A program made the translations under genes and the position numbers. DNA of 64,000 bases from Bin55 sp963667455. Its GTDB lineage: Bacteria; Pseudomonadota; Gammaproteobacteria; Pseudomonadales; Azotimanducaceae. The stretch is from positions 434,001 to 498,000 of the forward strand of contig CAXXFR010000026.1 in assembly GCA_963667455.2 (NCBI GenBank), given 5' to 3'. The notes under the pieces are model-generated. The model was not told where the DNA came from. It was given only the letters and a program-made list of their open reading frames with translations, and ran no database searches. This document shows, in pieces, positions 1 to 8,777 of the stretch. The first letter of the stretch is position 1; every line of letters starts with the position of its first letter.

Positions 1-1344
1 GAGAGAGCAAGACTTCGACTGAGCAAGACTTCGGAGATCCTCCATCGTCTTTGCGCCAATTCCTCTTGGCGGCATGTTGATTACTCGTTCAACCGCCACA
101 TCGGAGTGTGGATCCAGCATTAGCGTCATGTACGCAATGGCGTTTCGAATCTCGGCGCGTTCGTAGAACCGCGTCCCGCCGTGAATGCGATAGGGAATCT
201 TGTACTCGCTGAATATCTGCTCCAAGACCCGCGATTGCGCATTGTTGCGATACAGAATCGCGATTTCCGATGCTTCGAATGTCCCTTCGTCTTGCCACTG
301 CTTGCACTTGTCCGCCACAAACCTAGCTTCTTCAAACTCCGAGTACGCGTTGAAAATTCGGATGGGTTCGCCTCGACCTGCTTGAGTCCAAAGCGTCTTA
401 TCCAGTCTCGTTGCGTTGTTCTGGATCAGCTTGTTGGCGGCATCGAGGATGGTCTGAGTTGACCGATAGTTCTGCTCAAGACGAAGTACCTTCGCATCCG
501 CATACTCAGTCTGAAACTGCAGGATGTTTTCGAGTCTTGCGCCTCTCCAGCTGTAGATCGACTGATCGTCGTCTCCCACCGCCATGACGTGGTTGTCATT
601 GCCCGCCAACAGCCGGATCCAAGCGAATTGAATACCGTTGGTGTCTTGAAACTCGTCCACCAACAGATAGCGAAAACGCCGTCGATAGCGTTCGAGTAGC
701 TCCTTGTCGTCAAGCCAGAGTTCGTGCGACCGCAACAGCATCTCGGCGAAATCAACCAACCCGCCTTCCATGGTGAGCTTCTCGTACTTGCGGTAGAGGT
801 CCAGGTAGATCTTCTGCTGCCACGACTCTTGTTCCACCACATGGCGAGCACGCTGACCTTCCTCCTTCTGTCGGTTGATGAATCCGGCGACTTCTTTGGC
901 TCCTATAGACTTTTCGTCGATGTTTTCTTGCTTCATCAATCGCTTGATCAAGCGAAGCTGGTCTGCAGAGTCGATCACTTGAAAGTTGGAAGGAAGTCCC
1001 GCCTCTCTCCAGTGAATCCGCAAGAGTCGATGTGCAAGACCGTGAAAGGTGCCCACCCACATCGTGCCAACCGGCATATCCAGCAGATTGCCGATCCGAG
1101 TACGCATCTCGGTTGCAGCCTTGTTGGTGAATGTGACTGCCAAGATCTCCTGAGGGAAGTAGCTTTGACGCTCGATGAGCCATGCCACTCGATGGACTAG
1201 GACTCTAGTTTTTCCGGAGCCAGCTCCGGCAAGCACGAGCATGTTGCCGGGAGGTGCGGCGACCGCCTCGCGTTGAACTTCGTTCAGGTCTTGAAGAAGA
1301 GGGTCAGAGTTGTCGGTGTGCGTTGCTATTGATGGGTTAGACAA
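1..1344 (-). CDS. uvrD: DNA helicase II UvrD (N-terminal part, cut by window edge)
   Basis: Superfamily 1A 3'-5' helicase of nucleotide-excision and mismatch repair. The frame stays open to base 1, so 448 codons are visible and roughly the last 270 residues of a usual ~720 are missing. In order it shows Walker A GAGSGKT, motif Ia TFTNKAATEM, the WVGTFHGLAHRLLR segment, motif II DEFQDTN, motif III GDDDQSIYSWRGA and motif IV LEQNYRS, aligning with E. coli UvrD throughout. The start is TTG: an in-frame TAG lies four codons upstream and no ATG occurs before Walker A. No clear Shine-Dalgarno is seen. The gene is transcribed away from the neighbouring AbiEi-like gene. Confidence 0.93.
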   Translation of the reverse strand, partial: MSNPSIATHTDNSDPLLQDLNEVQREAVAAPPGNMLVLAGAGSGKTRVLVHRVAWLIERQSYFPQEILAVTFTNKAATEMRTRIGNLLDMPVGTMWVGTFHGLAHRLLRIHWREAGLPSNFQVIDSADQLRLIKRLMKQENIDEKSIGAKEVAGFINRQKEEGQRARHVVEQESWQQKIYLDLYRKYEKLTMEGGLVDFAEMLLRSHELWLDDKELLERYRRRFRYLLVDEFQDTNGIQFAWIRLLAGNDNHVMAVGDDDQSIYSWRGARLENILQFQTEYADAKVLRLEQNYRSTQTILDAANKLIQNNATRLDKTLWTQAGRGEPIRIFNAYSEFEEARFVADKCKQWQDEGTFEASEIAILYRNNAQSRVLEQIFSEYKIPYRIHGGTRFYERAEIRNAIAYMTLMLDPHSDVAVERVINMPPRGIGAKTMEDLRSLAQSKSCSL

Positions 1345-1611
1345 GGCTAGTAGCTATGATCAATTATGAATTTTCGGAGAGATATGTTAGCACCCATGCT
1401 CAGTTGCAAAATCGATATGCTCTCATCGGTCAAGGAAATCGTGACGAAGCCTCGATGCTCCACCGTGAAATGCTGGCAATTCGACTCTCAGACTGTTTAC
1501 GTTGCAACTACTACCTTGTCGACCAATCATTGACCGGCAATTGTTGGTTATCGTAAGTAAGATGTCAGGTTAGCTAATACATTTCTGACGGATTAGCAAG
1601 TTAATCAATTC

Positions 1612-2202
1612 ATGCGGAGCCTTCCCAAACGAATCATGGACACAGCCGATGCTCTTCCGGAGGCCACTCCGTTGTGTCCAGGTTCGTTCCTTCACTTCGG
1701 AAGTCGAGCGGCTGTCGACCAAGCGTTGTCTCGGCTGGCACGATCAGGCCATTTGATGAGAATCTGTCAGGGCATCTACATGCGACCGATTAGGACTCGT
1801 TTTGGGATTCGAGCTCCCAGCGTTGGCAAGGTCATCTCTGCGCTCGCAGATCTCTGGGGAGAGACGATTGTTCCCAGTGGTGGATCGGCGGCAAATCGTC
1901 TCGGCTTGACAAGGCAAAATCCGGTCCGCATGGTCTTCCTGACATCAGGCCACAACAGAAAGTTGAAATTGGGTGGCAGTGTTGTTGAGTTGCGCCATGC
2001 GTTGAGGTGGCAACTAATCGCACCCCAGCGCAGGGTCGGCGATATTGTCCGTGCTCTGGGATGGCTGGGACCCCAGGAAGTGGATCGGGGACTCGCCGCT
2101 GTTGTGCCCGACTTGTCTGAAAATGAGCTTGAGGAGTTGGCTACTGCACGTGCTGTGATGCCCAACTGGATGGCCGTCGCAGTAAGCTCGCATTTACAGT
2201 AA
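1612..2202 (+). CDS. DUF6088 / AbiEi-like antitoxin-type protein, solitary
   Basis: A 196-residue protein resembling the DUF6088 family, related to type IV antitoxin AbiEi. The N-terminal ~60 residues look like a winged-helix module (FGSRAAVDQALSRLARSG, then the wing-like RICQGIYMRP). The middle has the family-typical segment VPSGGSAANRLGLTRQ followed by VFLTSGHNRKLKLG. AbiEi proteins repress their own operon and counter an AbiEii nucleotidyltransferase toxin. Here no nucleotidyltransferase follows: the next gene is convergent glmS, and a terminator closes the unit at once. It may therefore be an orphan antitoxin or a stand-alone regulator. It sits at the glmS 3' end, a known insertion hot spot. 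Function is inferred from recalled family similarity only. Confidence 0.7.
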   Translation: MRSLPKRIMDTADALPEATPLCPGSFLHFGSRAAVDQALSRLARSGHLMRICQGIYMRPIRTRFGIRAPSVGKVISALADLWGETIVPSGGSAANRLGLTRQNPVRMVFLTSGHNRKLKLGGSVVELRHALRWQLIAPQRRVGDIVRALGWLGPQEVDRGLAAVVPDLSENELEELATARAVMPNWMAVAVSSHLQ

Positions 2203-2210
2203 GGTGAACC

Positions 2211-2233
2211 AGCCCGCGTGTGCGGGCTCTTTT
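2211..2233 (+). terminator. Rho-independent terminator after the AbiEi-like gene
   Basis: A 7-bp perfect stem (AGCCCGC at 2211-2217 with GCGGGCT at 2222-2228), a 4-base loop and a following CTTTT tract read on the plus strand, 8 bases after the stop of the AbiEi-like gene. There is no T tract on the minus strand, so it mainly ends plus-strand transcription before it enters convergent glmS. Confidence 0.8.
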
Positions 2234-4070
2234 CTACTCCACCGTGACTGACTTGGCGATGTTTCTTGGCTGGTCGATGTCTGTTCCACGCAAGTTTGCA
2301 ACGTGGTACGCCAGCAACTGCATTGGTACCGTAAACACGATGGGAGAAAGCACCGGATGAACCTTGGGTACTTCAGTCACAACCATATCTCTATCGCTAT
2401 CGAAATCACCGACTTCATCGGTGAATACATAGAGCCGTCCACCTCGAGCCCTGACTTCCTGTAAGTTCGACTGGACCTTCCGAAGAAGCTCATTGTTCGG
2501 GGCTACCGCAACGACAGGCATGTCGCCATCCACAAGCGCGAGCGGGCCGTGCTTCAACTCTCCGGCCGGATAGCCCTTCCGCATGCATGTAGGAAATTTC
2601 TTTGAGCTTCAGTGCGCCTTCCAAGGCAACCGGATAGTGAACGCCTCGACCCAAGAACAGAGCGTGATGCGCCGCGAGAAACTCTTCCGCCAATGCACGA
2701 GTCCTACCAGCCAGCTGCAAAGCAACTTCGATTGCTTCATCGACATGATGTAACGCTTGGACAATCTCTTGTTCCCGTTCCCTTGGAAACCCGTATCGAC
2801 GGGCGAGAACCAAGGTTAGGAGCAACAGATCGACCAGCATTGTCGTGAACGACTTCGTCGATGCAACGCTGACCTCGACTCCGGCTCGCATGTTGAACGC
2901 AGTTTCCGACTCCCGCATGAGAGTGCTGGTCGCGACATTGCCAATGTTCATGGTGTGCATGTAGTTGCGTTCTTCAGCGAGCCGCAACGCCGCAATGGTG
3001 TCGGCGGACTCTCCCGACTGCGAAAGCGACAGAAACAAGCTGCCGTCTGGTACAGCCGCATTGCGATAGCGAAACTCCGAGGCGATCTCGGCGCTACACG
3101 GAATGCCCGCCATGTCCTCGATCCAGTACCTCGCCACACAAGCAGCGTAGTAGCTCGTTCCGCACCCCACGATGGATAAAGCTCTTGTCTCGTCCAGGAC
3201 TTTAAGTGCTTCCTCGCCCAAGAACTGTTCCAAGACATGATCCGCGCTAATTCGCCCCTCCAGCGTGCTCTGGATTGCCTTGGGCTGCTCGTGGATTTCC
3301 TTTTCCAAGTAGTGCTTGTAGTTTCCCTTGTCCACATGATCATGCTGATCGGTCAGGCGGACCGGTTTACGTTGCACAGGGTTGCCGTTCTCATCCCTCA
3401 GTTCGAGAGAATCGGCGGTCATGATTGCGGTTTCGCCATCGTTCAAAAACACGAACTGATCGGTCACGGAACTCAAAGCCAACACATCTGAAGCAATGAA
3501 GTGTTCTCCGGATCCAATGCCGACGACCAATGGACAACCTTGTTTAACCGCGATGATCGTGCCGGGCTCATTCTTGGACATGAGCCCGAGCGCATACGCA
3601 CCGTCGAGCTTCTGAACAGTCTCTTGAACCGCGTCAGCAAAGCACAGTCCAGACTCGATGCTCTGATCAACCATCTGAGCAACCACTTCGGAATCGGTAT
3701 CCGATTGCAGTTTGCAACCGTTCAGCTCTAGGTCCGCCCGAAGTTTGGCGAAGTTTTCAATGATCCCGTTGTGAACCAGAGCCACTCGACCATTGACTAC
3801 GTGAGGATGGGCATTCCGTTCGATGGGTTTGCCATGTGTGGCCCAACGAGTGTGTGCTATTCCGGCGAAGCCTTGCACGGGCTGTTCGGACATCGCATTG
3901 ACGAGATCTCGTACCTTGCCCGATACGCGAGTCCGAGTGAACGTTCCGCTTTTGGGTCGTTGTGCGGCGATTCCCGCAGAGTCGTATCCGCGGTACTCCA
4001 ATCGAATCAGACCTTCGATCAGAAAGCCGCTAACTTGCCGAGTGGCGGTCGCGCCGACAATTCCGCACAC
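2234..4070 (-). pseudogene. glmS: Glutamine-fructose-6-phosphate aminotransferase GlmS, one-base frameshift
   Basis: Makes glucosamine-6-phosphate from fructose-6-phosphate and glutamine, the first step to UDP-GlcNAc for peptidoglycan and LPS. The N-terminal nucleophile glutaminase domain (MCGIVGA; Cys2 is the catalytic residue) and two SIS domains are present. The frame breaks at KEISYMHAEG: the family continues YPAGELKHGPLAL, which is found in another frame from about 2574 down. One extra C in the CCC run at 2574-2576 (GGG on the coding strand) explains it. Removing it gives 611 residues, the normal length, ending in the usual C-terminus (PRNIAKSVTVE). Because glmS is normally essential and the rest is undamaged, a sequencing error is more likely than real inactivation. 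Three bases separate it from glmU. Confidence 0.92.
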
Positions 4071-4073
4071 GGA

Positions 4074-5438
4074 CTAGGTCTTCCTGCGATGAGGGGATTT
4101 CCAGCGGGAGATGGTTCGCTGACGCGCTCGGCCAACAGCCAACACATCCTCTTCAACGTTGTGTGTGATTGTCGATCCCGCCGCCAGAAAAGCTCCCGTC
4201 GCCACCTTCAGCGGAGCAACAAGTGTGCAGTTGGTTCCGATGAACACGTTGTCCCCGATCTGTGTTCGATGTTTGGACGCTCCATCAAAATTGCAGGTGA
4301 TTGCTCCCGCTCCAAAGTTGCCATCGACACCCACTTCCGCATCGCCGATGTATGCGAGGTGTCCGGCTCGGGTTCCTTTGCCGAGGGTCGATGCCTTCAC
4401 TTCGACAAAATTCCCAATGCGTACATCGTCCTGCAGGATCGACTCCGGTCGAATTCTCGCCAACGGTCCAATGGAACATTTCCTACCAATCCGAGAATGT
4501 TCCAAGACGCTAAATTCACGAATTTCCGAATCATTGCCGATCTCAACATCGCGTAGTACGCATCCCGGTCCGATTTGTACACGCTCGCCCAGCACCACTT
4601 CGCCTTCCATGACCACGTTGATGTCAATGGTGCAGTCAAGTCCCGCTGTAAGCGCTCCTCGGAGATCGAATCGATCTGGATCTCGCAGGGAAACACCATG
4701 TCGCATCGCGTCATCTGCTCTTCGACGCAACAGTACTCGCTCGGCTTTCGCCAACTGAATGCGGTCATTCACACCGAGGGCTTCTTCGGGAGTTGGAGCC
4801 ATCAACGTATTGACGCAGATGCCTTGTGAGACGGCGATTCCCACAATGTCGGTGAGGTAGTACTCCCCTTGATCGTTCGCTCGTTGAAGTTTTGTTAGCA
4901 ACGCCGTCAAGAGCCGAGCGGGAGCAGCAATCGCACCGCTGTTGACCTCACGAATGAGACGCTGCTCCGTCGTTGCATCGCGTTCTTCAACAATTGCGCA
5001 AACCTGCCCTTGAGGATTTCGGACCATTCGGCCGTAGCCTGTAGGGTCGTCCAATTCCACCGTTACCACCGAAACCGAATTGGGATCTTGTTCCAAGACT
5101 CTTTGGATGGTGGTGCTGGTCAGAAGTGGAGCGTCGCCATTGACCACTAGTACGCGAGATGCCGGAGAAATGTGCTGGATTGCTTGCTGGACGGCGTGTC
5201 CGGTTCCCAGGGGTTCGGCTTGATGAACCCATTGGATTTCGTTGCCGAACAGGTCTGCGGCAACGCTTTCCATAGCGGGACGAATTACGGCGTGAACACG
5301 ATCAGGATTGCACTCGGAAACCGTCTCCAAGACATGAGACAGCATCGGCCTATCGGCTACTTGGTGGAGTACTTTGGGTGTGCGCGAACGCATCCGTTTG
5401 CCATTGCCCGCTGCGAGAACGACGACTTCGAGGGGCAT
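4074..5438 (-). CDS. glmU: Bifunctional UDP-GlcNAc pyrophosphorylase / glucosamine-1-phosphate acetyltransferase GlmU
   Basis: Acetylates glucosamine-1-phosphate and then uridylates it to UDP-GlcNAc, cytoplasmic. The N-terminal domain opens with the nucleotidyltransferase signature LAAGNGKRMRSRTPKVL. The C-terminal left-handed beta-helix shows hexapeptide repeats and the acetyl-CoA/active-site stretch HLAYIGDAEVG...NFGAGAITCNFDG. From the ATG at 5438 it is 454 residues (E. coli 456). A TTG nine codons upstream also reads in frame, but alignment with the family (MPLEVVVLAAG) and a TATAAT box overlapping that upstream region favour 5438. It forms a two-gene operon with glmS. In many Gammaproteobacteria the gene upstream is atpC; here an accessory block intervenes. 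Confidence 0.95.
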   Translation of the reverse strand: MPLEVVVLAAGNGKRMRSRTPKVLHQVADRPMLSHVLETVSECNPDRVHAVIRPAMESVAADLFGNEIQWVHQAEPLGTGHAVQQAIQHISPASRVLVVNGDAPLLTSTTIQRVLEQDPNSVSVVTVELDDPTGYGRMVRNPQGQVCAIVEERDATTEQRLIREVNSGAIAAPARLLTALLTKLQRANDQGEYYLTDIVGIAVSQGICVNTLMAPTPEEALGVNDRIQLAKAERVLLRRRADDAMRHGVSLRDPDRFDLRGALTAGLDCTIDINVVMEGEVVLGERVQIGPGCVLRDVEIGNDSEIREFSVLEHSRIGRKCSIGPLARIRPESILQDDVRIGNFVEVKASTLGKGTRAGHLAYIGDAEVGVDGNFGAGAITCNFDGASKHRTQIGDNVFIGTNCTLVAPLKVATGAFLAAGSTITHNVEEDVLAVGRARQRTISRWKSPHRRKT

Positions 5439-5465
5439 GTGCAAACCCGTGGGCGAGACCGCCAA

Positions 5466-5471
5466 ATTATA
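5466..5471 (-). promoter_or_regulatory. Possible -10 box of the glmU-glmS promoter
   Basis: TATAAT on the minus strand 28 bases upstream of the chosen glmU ATG. Transcription starting about 7 bases downstream would give a leader of roughly 20 bases. No good -35 hexamer is visible at the right spacing, so the call rests on the perfect -10 and its position. Confidence 0.4.
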
Positions 5472-5639
5472 GAAGAACTGCGAAGATTGAAGACTCTTGC
5501 TAAAAGCTCGTCAGTTGCTAGCTAGTTGACCAAATCGTCGGCACAACAAGCACCTCCACTCGACTGGCACGGCTGAGGAATCACGATTGCCATTGATAGA
5601 ATTGCGCCCGTCCCACGACATGACCCAGTAGAGACTCAG

Positions 5640-6086
5640 ATGGCTTTTCCCAGACCCGAAGGACACCATTCCATTACGCCGGGTGCAAGCGTTCACAACG
5701 CCGATCAGGTGTTGGAGTTCATTCAGAATGTCTTGGGTGGCAAACTTGTTGAACGATACGACGGACCAGACGGTTCGGTGGCACACGCAGAAGTCATGAT
5801 CGGCGACAGCATCTTCATGTTTGGAACCGTGGAACCTGGAGCGACTCCCTACCCCGCAATGTTGTCGTACTACGTGGACGAGGCGGATCAGGTCGATGAG
5901 GTATATAACAAAGCCCTTGCTGCAGGTGCAACGTCCAAAATGGAACCGGCGAATCAGTTCTACGGATGGCGAACTGCAACCGTTACCGACACGGGTGGAA
6001 ACGCCTGGACGATCTGTTGCGTTGTCGAACAGCTCTCGGAGGAAGAGATCAACGAGCGCATGGCGAATATGTCCGGCGAGGCTTGA
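5640..6086 (+). CDS. VOC superfamily (glyoxalase/PhnB-like) protein
   Basis: A 148-residue single-domain protein of the vicinal oxygen chelate superfamily, PhnB/YwnIA-like branch. It has the paired beta-alpha-beta-beta-beta modules: residues ~15-75 (NADQVLEFIQNVLGGKLVERY) and ~80-135 (LSYYVDEADQVDEVYNKALAAGA). It ends with the subgroup tail CCVVEQLSEEEINERM. Substrate and metal cannot be told from sequence; members include lyases, dioxygenases and resistance proteins, and many PhnB-like ones have no known activity. It is the first gene of the accessory block between glmU and atpC and is divergent from glmU. About 100 bases separate it from the McrBC-like cassette, so co-transcription is possible but not shown. 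Confidence 0.8.
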   Translation: MAFPRPEGHHSITPGASVHNADQVLEFIQNVLGGKLVERYDGPDGSVAHAEVMIGDSIFMFGTVEPGATPYPAMLSYYVDEADQVDEVYNKALAAGATSKMEPANQFYGWRTATVTDTGGNAWTICCVVEQLSEEEINERMANMSGEA

Positions 6087-6190
6087 TAAATTCGTTGGAG
6101 TGCTACACCAATTCGTCCGCTGACTCGGATTACTTGTGCACACTGTCTACTTACTAAAGAACTTCGCTGCGATAGGTTGAGTCCGCTTCG

Positions 6191-7642
6191 ATGTCGCGTT
6201 GGACTGGTAGACCCTACATTGACGACGTACTTAGTGCGGCAGATGCTTGGCGGGAGCGTTGTTTCTTAACCGACGGCTCGCTGTTCAGCGACGAGAATCT
6301 GTGGACGCTCGAGAACATTCAGGAACTCAAGAACCGGTGCCTGATTAGCCAATTCGAAAGTAAGGGCCAAACCTTTATTGCGAAGCTGAAGGAGCAATTG
6401 AACGGTGCGCCAAACTCAGTAATTCACCTCGCAGCCGAATTCTTGTGGCTGTTGCTTCTGTACCCATACTTTCAGTACTTCCGTCAGGAAACGAAGCGAA
6501 CCCAGATCCAAGAAGTGTGGGAATGTTCGGGAACGAACCTGCCCGAGACTGATTATCTGACCGATGAAGCACTCAATGGTGTCGGGAATCCGGGCGCTGC
6601 CTACAACATACTCAAATTCAAGCAGTTTGAGTTTGTTCTTGAAGTCATGAGTGAATGGAAATCGCTGTCAGACGAGCAACGGACATCACTCTTGACCGCA
6701 GATACGCCGTGGAATTTCGTGGCATGGATCGACAACTTCGAGAACTCCGACCGGCCGATACGCAATGCAATTCTCTACTTCGTGTTCCCTGATCATCTCG
6801 AGCGAATACTGAACAACCAGCATCGCCATCAGATTGTGGCGGCGTTGAAGCATCTTCTACCGGCAGAACACCAACCGAGAGGTTCCAATCCCAGTCTCGA
6901 AGAGCTGGATCGAGCAATCAGTCAGCTACGGGGAGTATTGGAGCGGGAGTATCCCGACAACAAAATCGACTTCTATCGTCCGCCCGTTGATGCCATGTGG
7001 TTTAGTCGTGTACGAGACAGGATCCGTTCCGAAATTGGTGCAGAACTCAAGAAGGTCCTCAGTAAGTATGGTTTGGAGCTCTATCAGTGTGGAAGCAGAC
7101 AGAAAACTCTTGACGCATGCAAGCCGGTCGACGAATCAACGGGCTTCTGGCACGAACCTGCCGACGCAACCAGCAGACCACTTCGGTGGTTTCTGCATCT
7201 TGAGCTGGAAAGAGACCGCGTCATTGCGCGAGTTCCCGAAGCACAAGGCGCTCGACGAATTGCTTTCGCCAACACTGCTCGAGGCACCATCGGTGCAATT
7301 ACGACGAGAGTCGTACCGGTAATAAAGTTGGCCGAAAAGCGGTTCGTGTTTTATGAGCCGTGGGAATGGCTTCTACTTCACTGCTTCCTGCCCGAACTGC
7401 CAGCTGGCTCGTCCAGAGAGCTTTTCGAGAACTTCGACGAAGCAAGCGGTAAGCTGACCTACATGGACAAAGAACAGGCTTATGTCTCTTCGGGACTTAT
7501 TGCACTTCAGGAAGACGACAGCGAGTTTGTCGCGAGTGAACTACCTCGATCAATCACGTATTCCGAAGCTACTCAAGCAATCTCTGATTTGATTCATGTA
7601 GTTCCCTTTCATACGAATCCAAGCAACGTAGATCGCGAGTGA
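6191..7642 (+). CDS. Stand-alone McrB-type N-terminal domain protein (putative defence subunit)
   Basis: A 483-residue protein with no Walker motifs. Its first ~230 residues resemble the N-terminal domain that, in many McrB-like ATPases, is fused ahead of the AAA+ motor. The recognisable elements are LFSDENLWTLENIQELKNRC, FIAKLKEQLNGAP, the hydrophobic AAEFLWLLLLYPYF, and later NAILYFVFPDHLERILNN. The C-terminal ~130 residues (LRWFLHLELERDRVIARV ... FYEPWEWLLLHCFLPE) match nothing I recognise. The next gene, 13 bases on, is a bare McrB-type ATPase, so the two together look like one split McrB. A role as target-sensing or regulatory subunit is inference. Not seen: HNH, PD-(D/E)XK, PUA/EVE or coiled-coil features. 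Confidence 0.6.
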   Translation: MSRWTGRPYIDDVLSAADAWRERCFLTDGSLFSDENLWTLENIQELKNRCLISQFESKGQTFIAKLKEQLNGAPNSVIHLAAEFLWLLLLYPYFQYFRQETKRTQIQEVWECSGTNLPETDYLTDEALNGVGNPGAAYNILKFKQFEFVLEVMSEWKSLSDEQRTSLLTADTPWNFVAWIDNFENSDRPIRNAILYFVFPDHLERILNNQHRHQIVAALKHLLPAEHQPRGSNPSLEELDRAISQLRGVLEREYPDNKIDFYRPPVDAMWFSRVRDRIRSEIGAELKKVLSKYGLELYQCGSRQKTLDACKPVDESTGFWHEPADATSRPLRWFLHLELERDRVIARVPEAQGARRIAFANTARGTIGAITTRVVPVIKLAEKRFVFYEPWEWLLLHCFLPELPAGSSRELFENFDEASGKLTYMDKEQAYVSSGLIALQEDDSEFVASELPRSITYSEATQAISDLIHVVPFHTNPSNVDRE

Positions 7643-7655
7643 AGAGTTCCTACTG

Positions 7656-8777
7656 ATGCCGACAAACGTACCCGTGTACCGAGGTTTAAGCGAAGTTGAT
7701 CGCTCGCTACTCGTTAAAGACGTAAGCGAAGCTTTTGCTCGGGCGGCCGAAATGCAATCACTGGGTGAAGTCGATAGCGCCGGTGAGAGTGATGAGCCCA
7801 CAAGTACAGAGCCTATCGAAATCCCCGAGTTTCAAGAACTAATCGGCATCGATCCCTCCGTCTATCGGCAGATCAATGCTGCCATCGCCGCAAGCAAACA
7901 ACATCTCATGTTCTATGGACCACCGGGCACAGGGAAGACTACCTTGGCTCAGTTGGTCAGTGGAGTGCTACACGACTCGTACACGATGGTCACTGGTTCG
8001 GCGGACTGGACATCTCAAGACGTGATTGGTGGCTATCAGCCGGTTGGGCAGGGAACGGTGAGCTTTGTTCCAGGCGTATTGCTTCAGAACTTCGATCGGC
8101 CACTGATCATTGACGAACTGAACCGATGCGACATCGACAAGGTGCTTGGACCGTTGTTCACCGTGCTGAGTGAGCAAATGACGACTTTGCCCTATCGCAC
8201 TGATGTGGCCGACGAGAACAGTCCGTCCTATGTCATTCTTCCGAAGCCCAAGCCGGGAACGGCAGACCACGAATTTGCACCGAAACCCGGTTGGCGAATC
8301 GTCGCAACGATCAATTCGATCGACAAAGCAGCTCTCTACCAGATGAGTTTCGCTCTGATGCGTCGATTCGGGTGGATCTACGTCGATGTTCCGCGAGACC
8401 TGCAGGAGTTTCTGCTCCAGATCATGCGAAAGTGGGACATGGTGGGTGAGGAGACCCAATCTGCCGGCGATATGCCGTTGACGCAAATTTGGAGAATCGT
8501 TAATTCAGTCCGCGTAATAGGACCTGCTCCCATTCTCGATATGGTCAAGACGATTCGCAAAATCGAGAGCGGCATTGATTTCCTGCGTGCCCCTCAACCG
8601 AATGAGGCTCTGGCGTACCTCGACGGTTTCTACATGTATGTGCTACCAATGCTGGACGGCATACTCCATCAAGAAGCCGCCAACATCGCGACCGGAGTTC
8701 GAGAAGCTCTGGCACTACCCGAAGAGCATGCGGAAAGTCGCATTCTCAGTGAACGACTGAATGCTTTAGCTGTATGA
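7656..8777 (+). CDS. McrB-type AAA+ ATPase/GTPase
   Basis: A 373-residue motor of the AAA_5 (dynein-related/McrB/MoxR) group. Walker A is GPPGTGKT (residues 88-95). It is followed by DWTSQDVIGGYQPV, the position of the McrB DYTEFIGGY-like motif, Walker B PLIIDELNRCDIDK (149-162), sensor 1 ATINSIDKAALYQ (217-229) and arginine finger region ALMRRFGWI (233-241). The DELNR form and the N..DK..L..xS.A.MRRF pattern are those of McrB relatives rather than MoxR. McrB uses NTP hydrolysis to assemble on DNA and drive the McrC nuclease. It overlaps the next gene by 4 bases (ATGA). The first ~60 residues are low-complexity acidic linker, so the usual N-terminal domain is missing and is supplied in trans by the preceding gene. 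Confidence 0.85.
   Translation: MPTNVPVYRGLSEVDRSLLVKDVSEAFARAAEMQSLGEVDSAGESDEPTSTEPIEIPEFQELIGIDPSVYRQINAAIAASKQHLMFYGPPGTGKTTLAQLVSGVLHDSYTMVTGSADWTSQDVIGGYQPVGQGTVSFVPGVLLQNFDRPLIIDELNRCDIDKVLGPLFTVLSEQMTTLPYRTDVADENSPSYVILPKPKPGTADHEFAPKPGWRIVATINSIDKAALYQMSFALMRRFGWIYVDVPRDLQEFLLQIMRKWDMVGEETQSAGDMPLTQIWRIVNSVRVIGPAPILDMVKTIRKIESGIDFLRAPQPNEALAYLDGFYMYVLPMLDGILHQEAANIATGVREALALPEEHAESRILSERLNALAV

Noticed and set aside
1356..1556. A 66-codon plus-strand frame between uvrD and the AbiEi-like gene.
   Set aside because: No ribosome-binding site, no recognisable fold and no similarity; treated as chance in the divergent promoter region.
2571..2584. Programmed ribosomal frameshift in glmS.
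   Set aside because: No slippery heptamer with downstream structure is evident, and GlmS is not known to use frameshifting; an indel in a G run is simpler.
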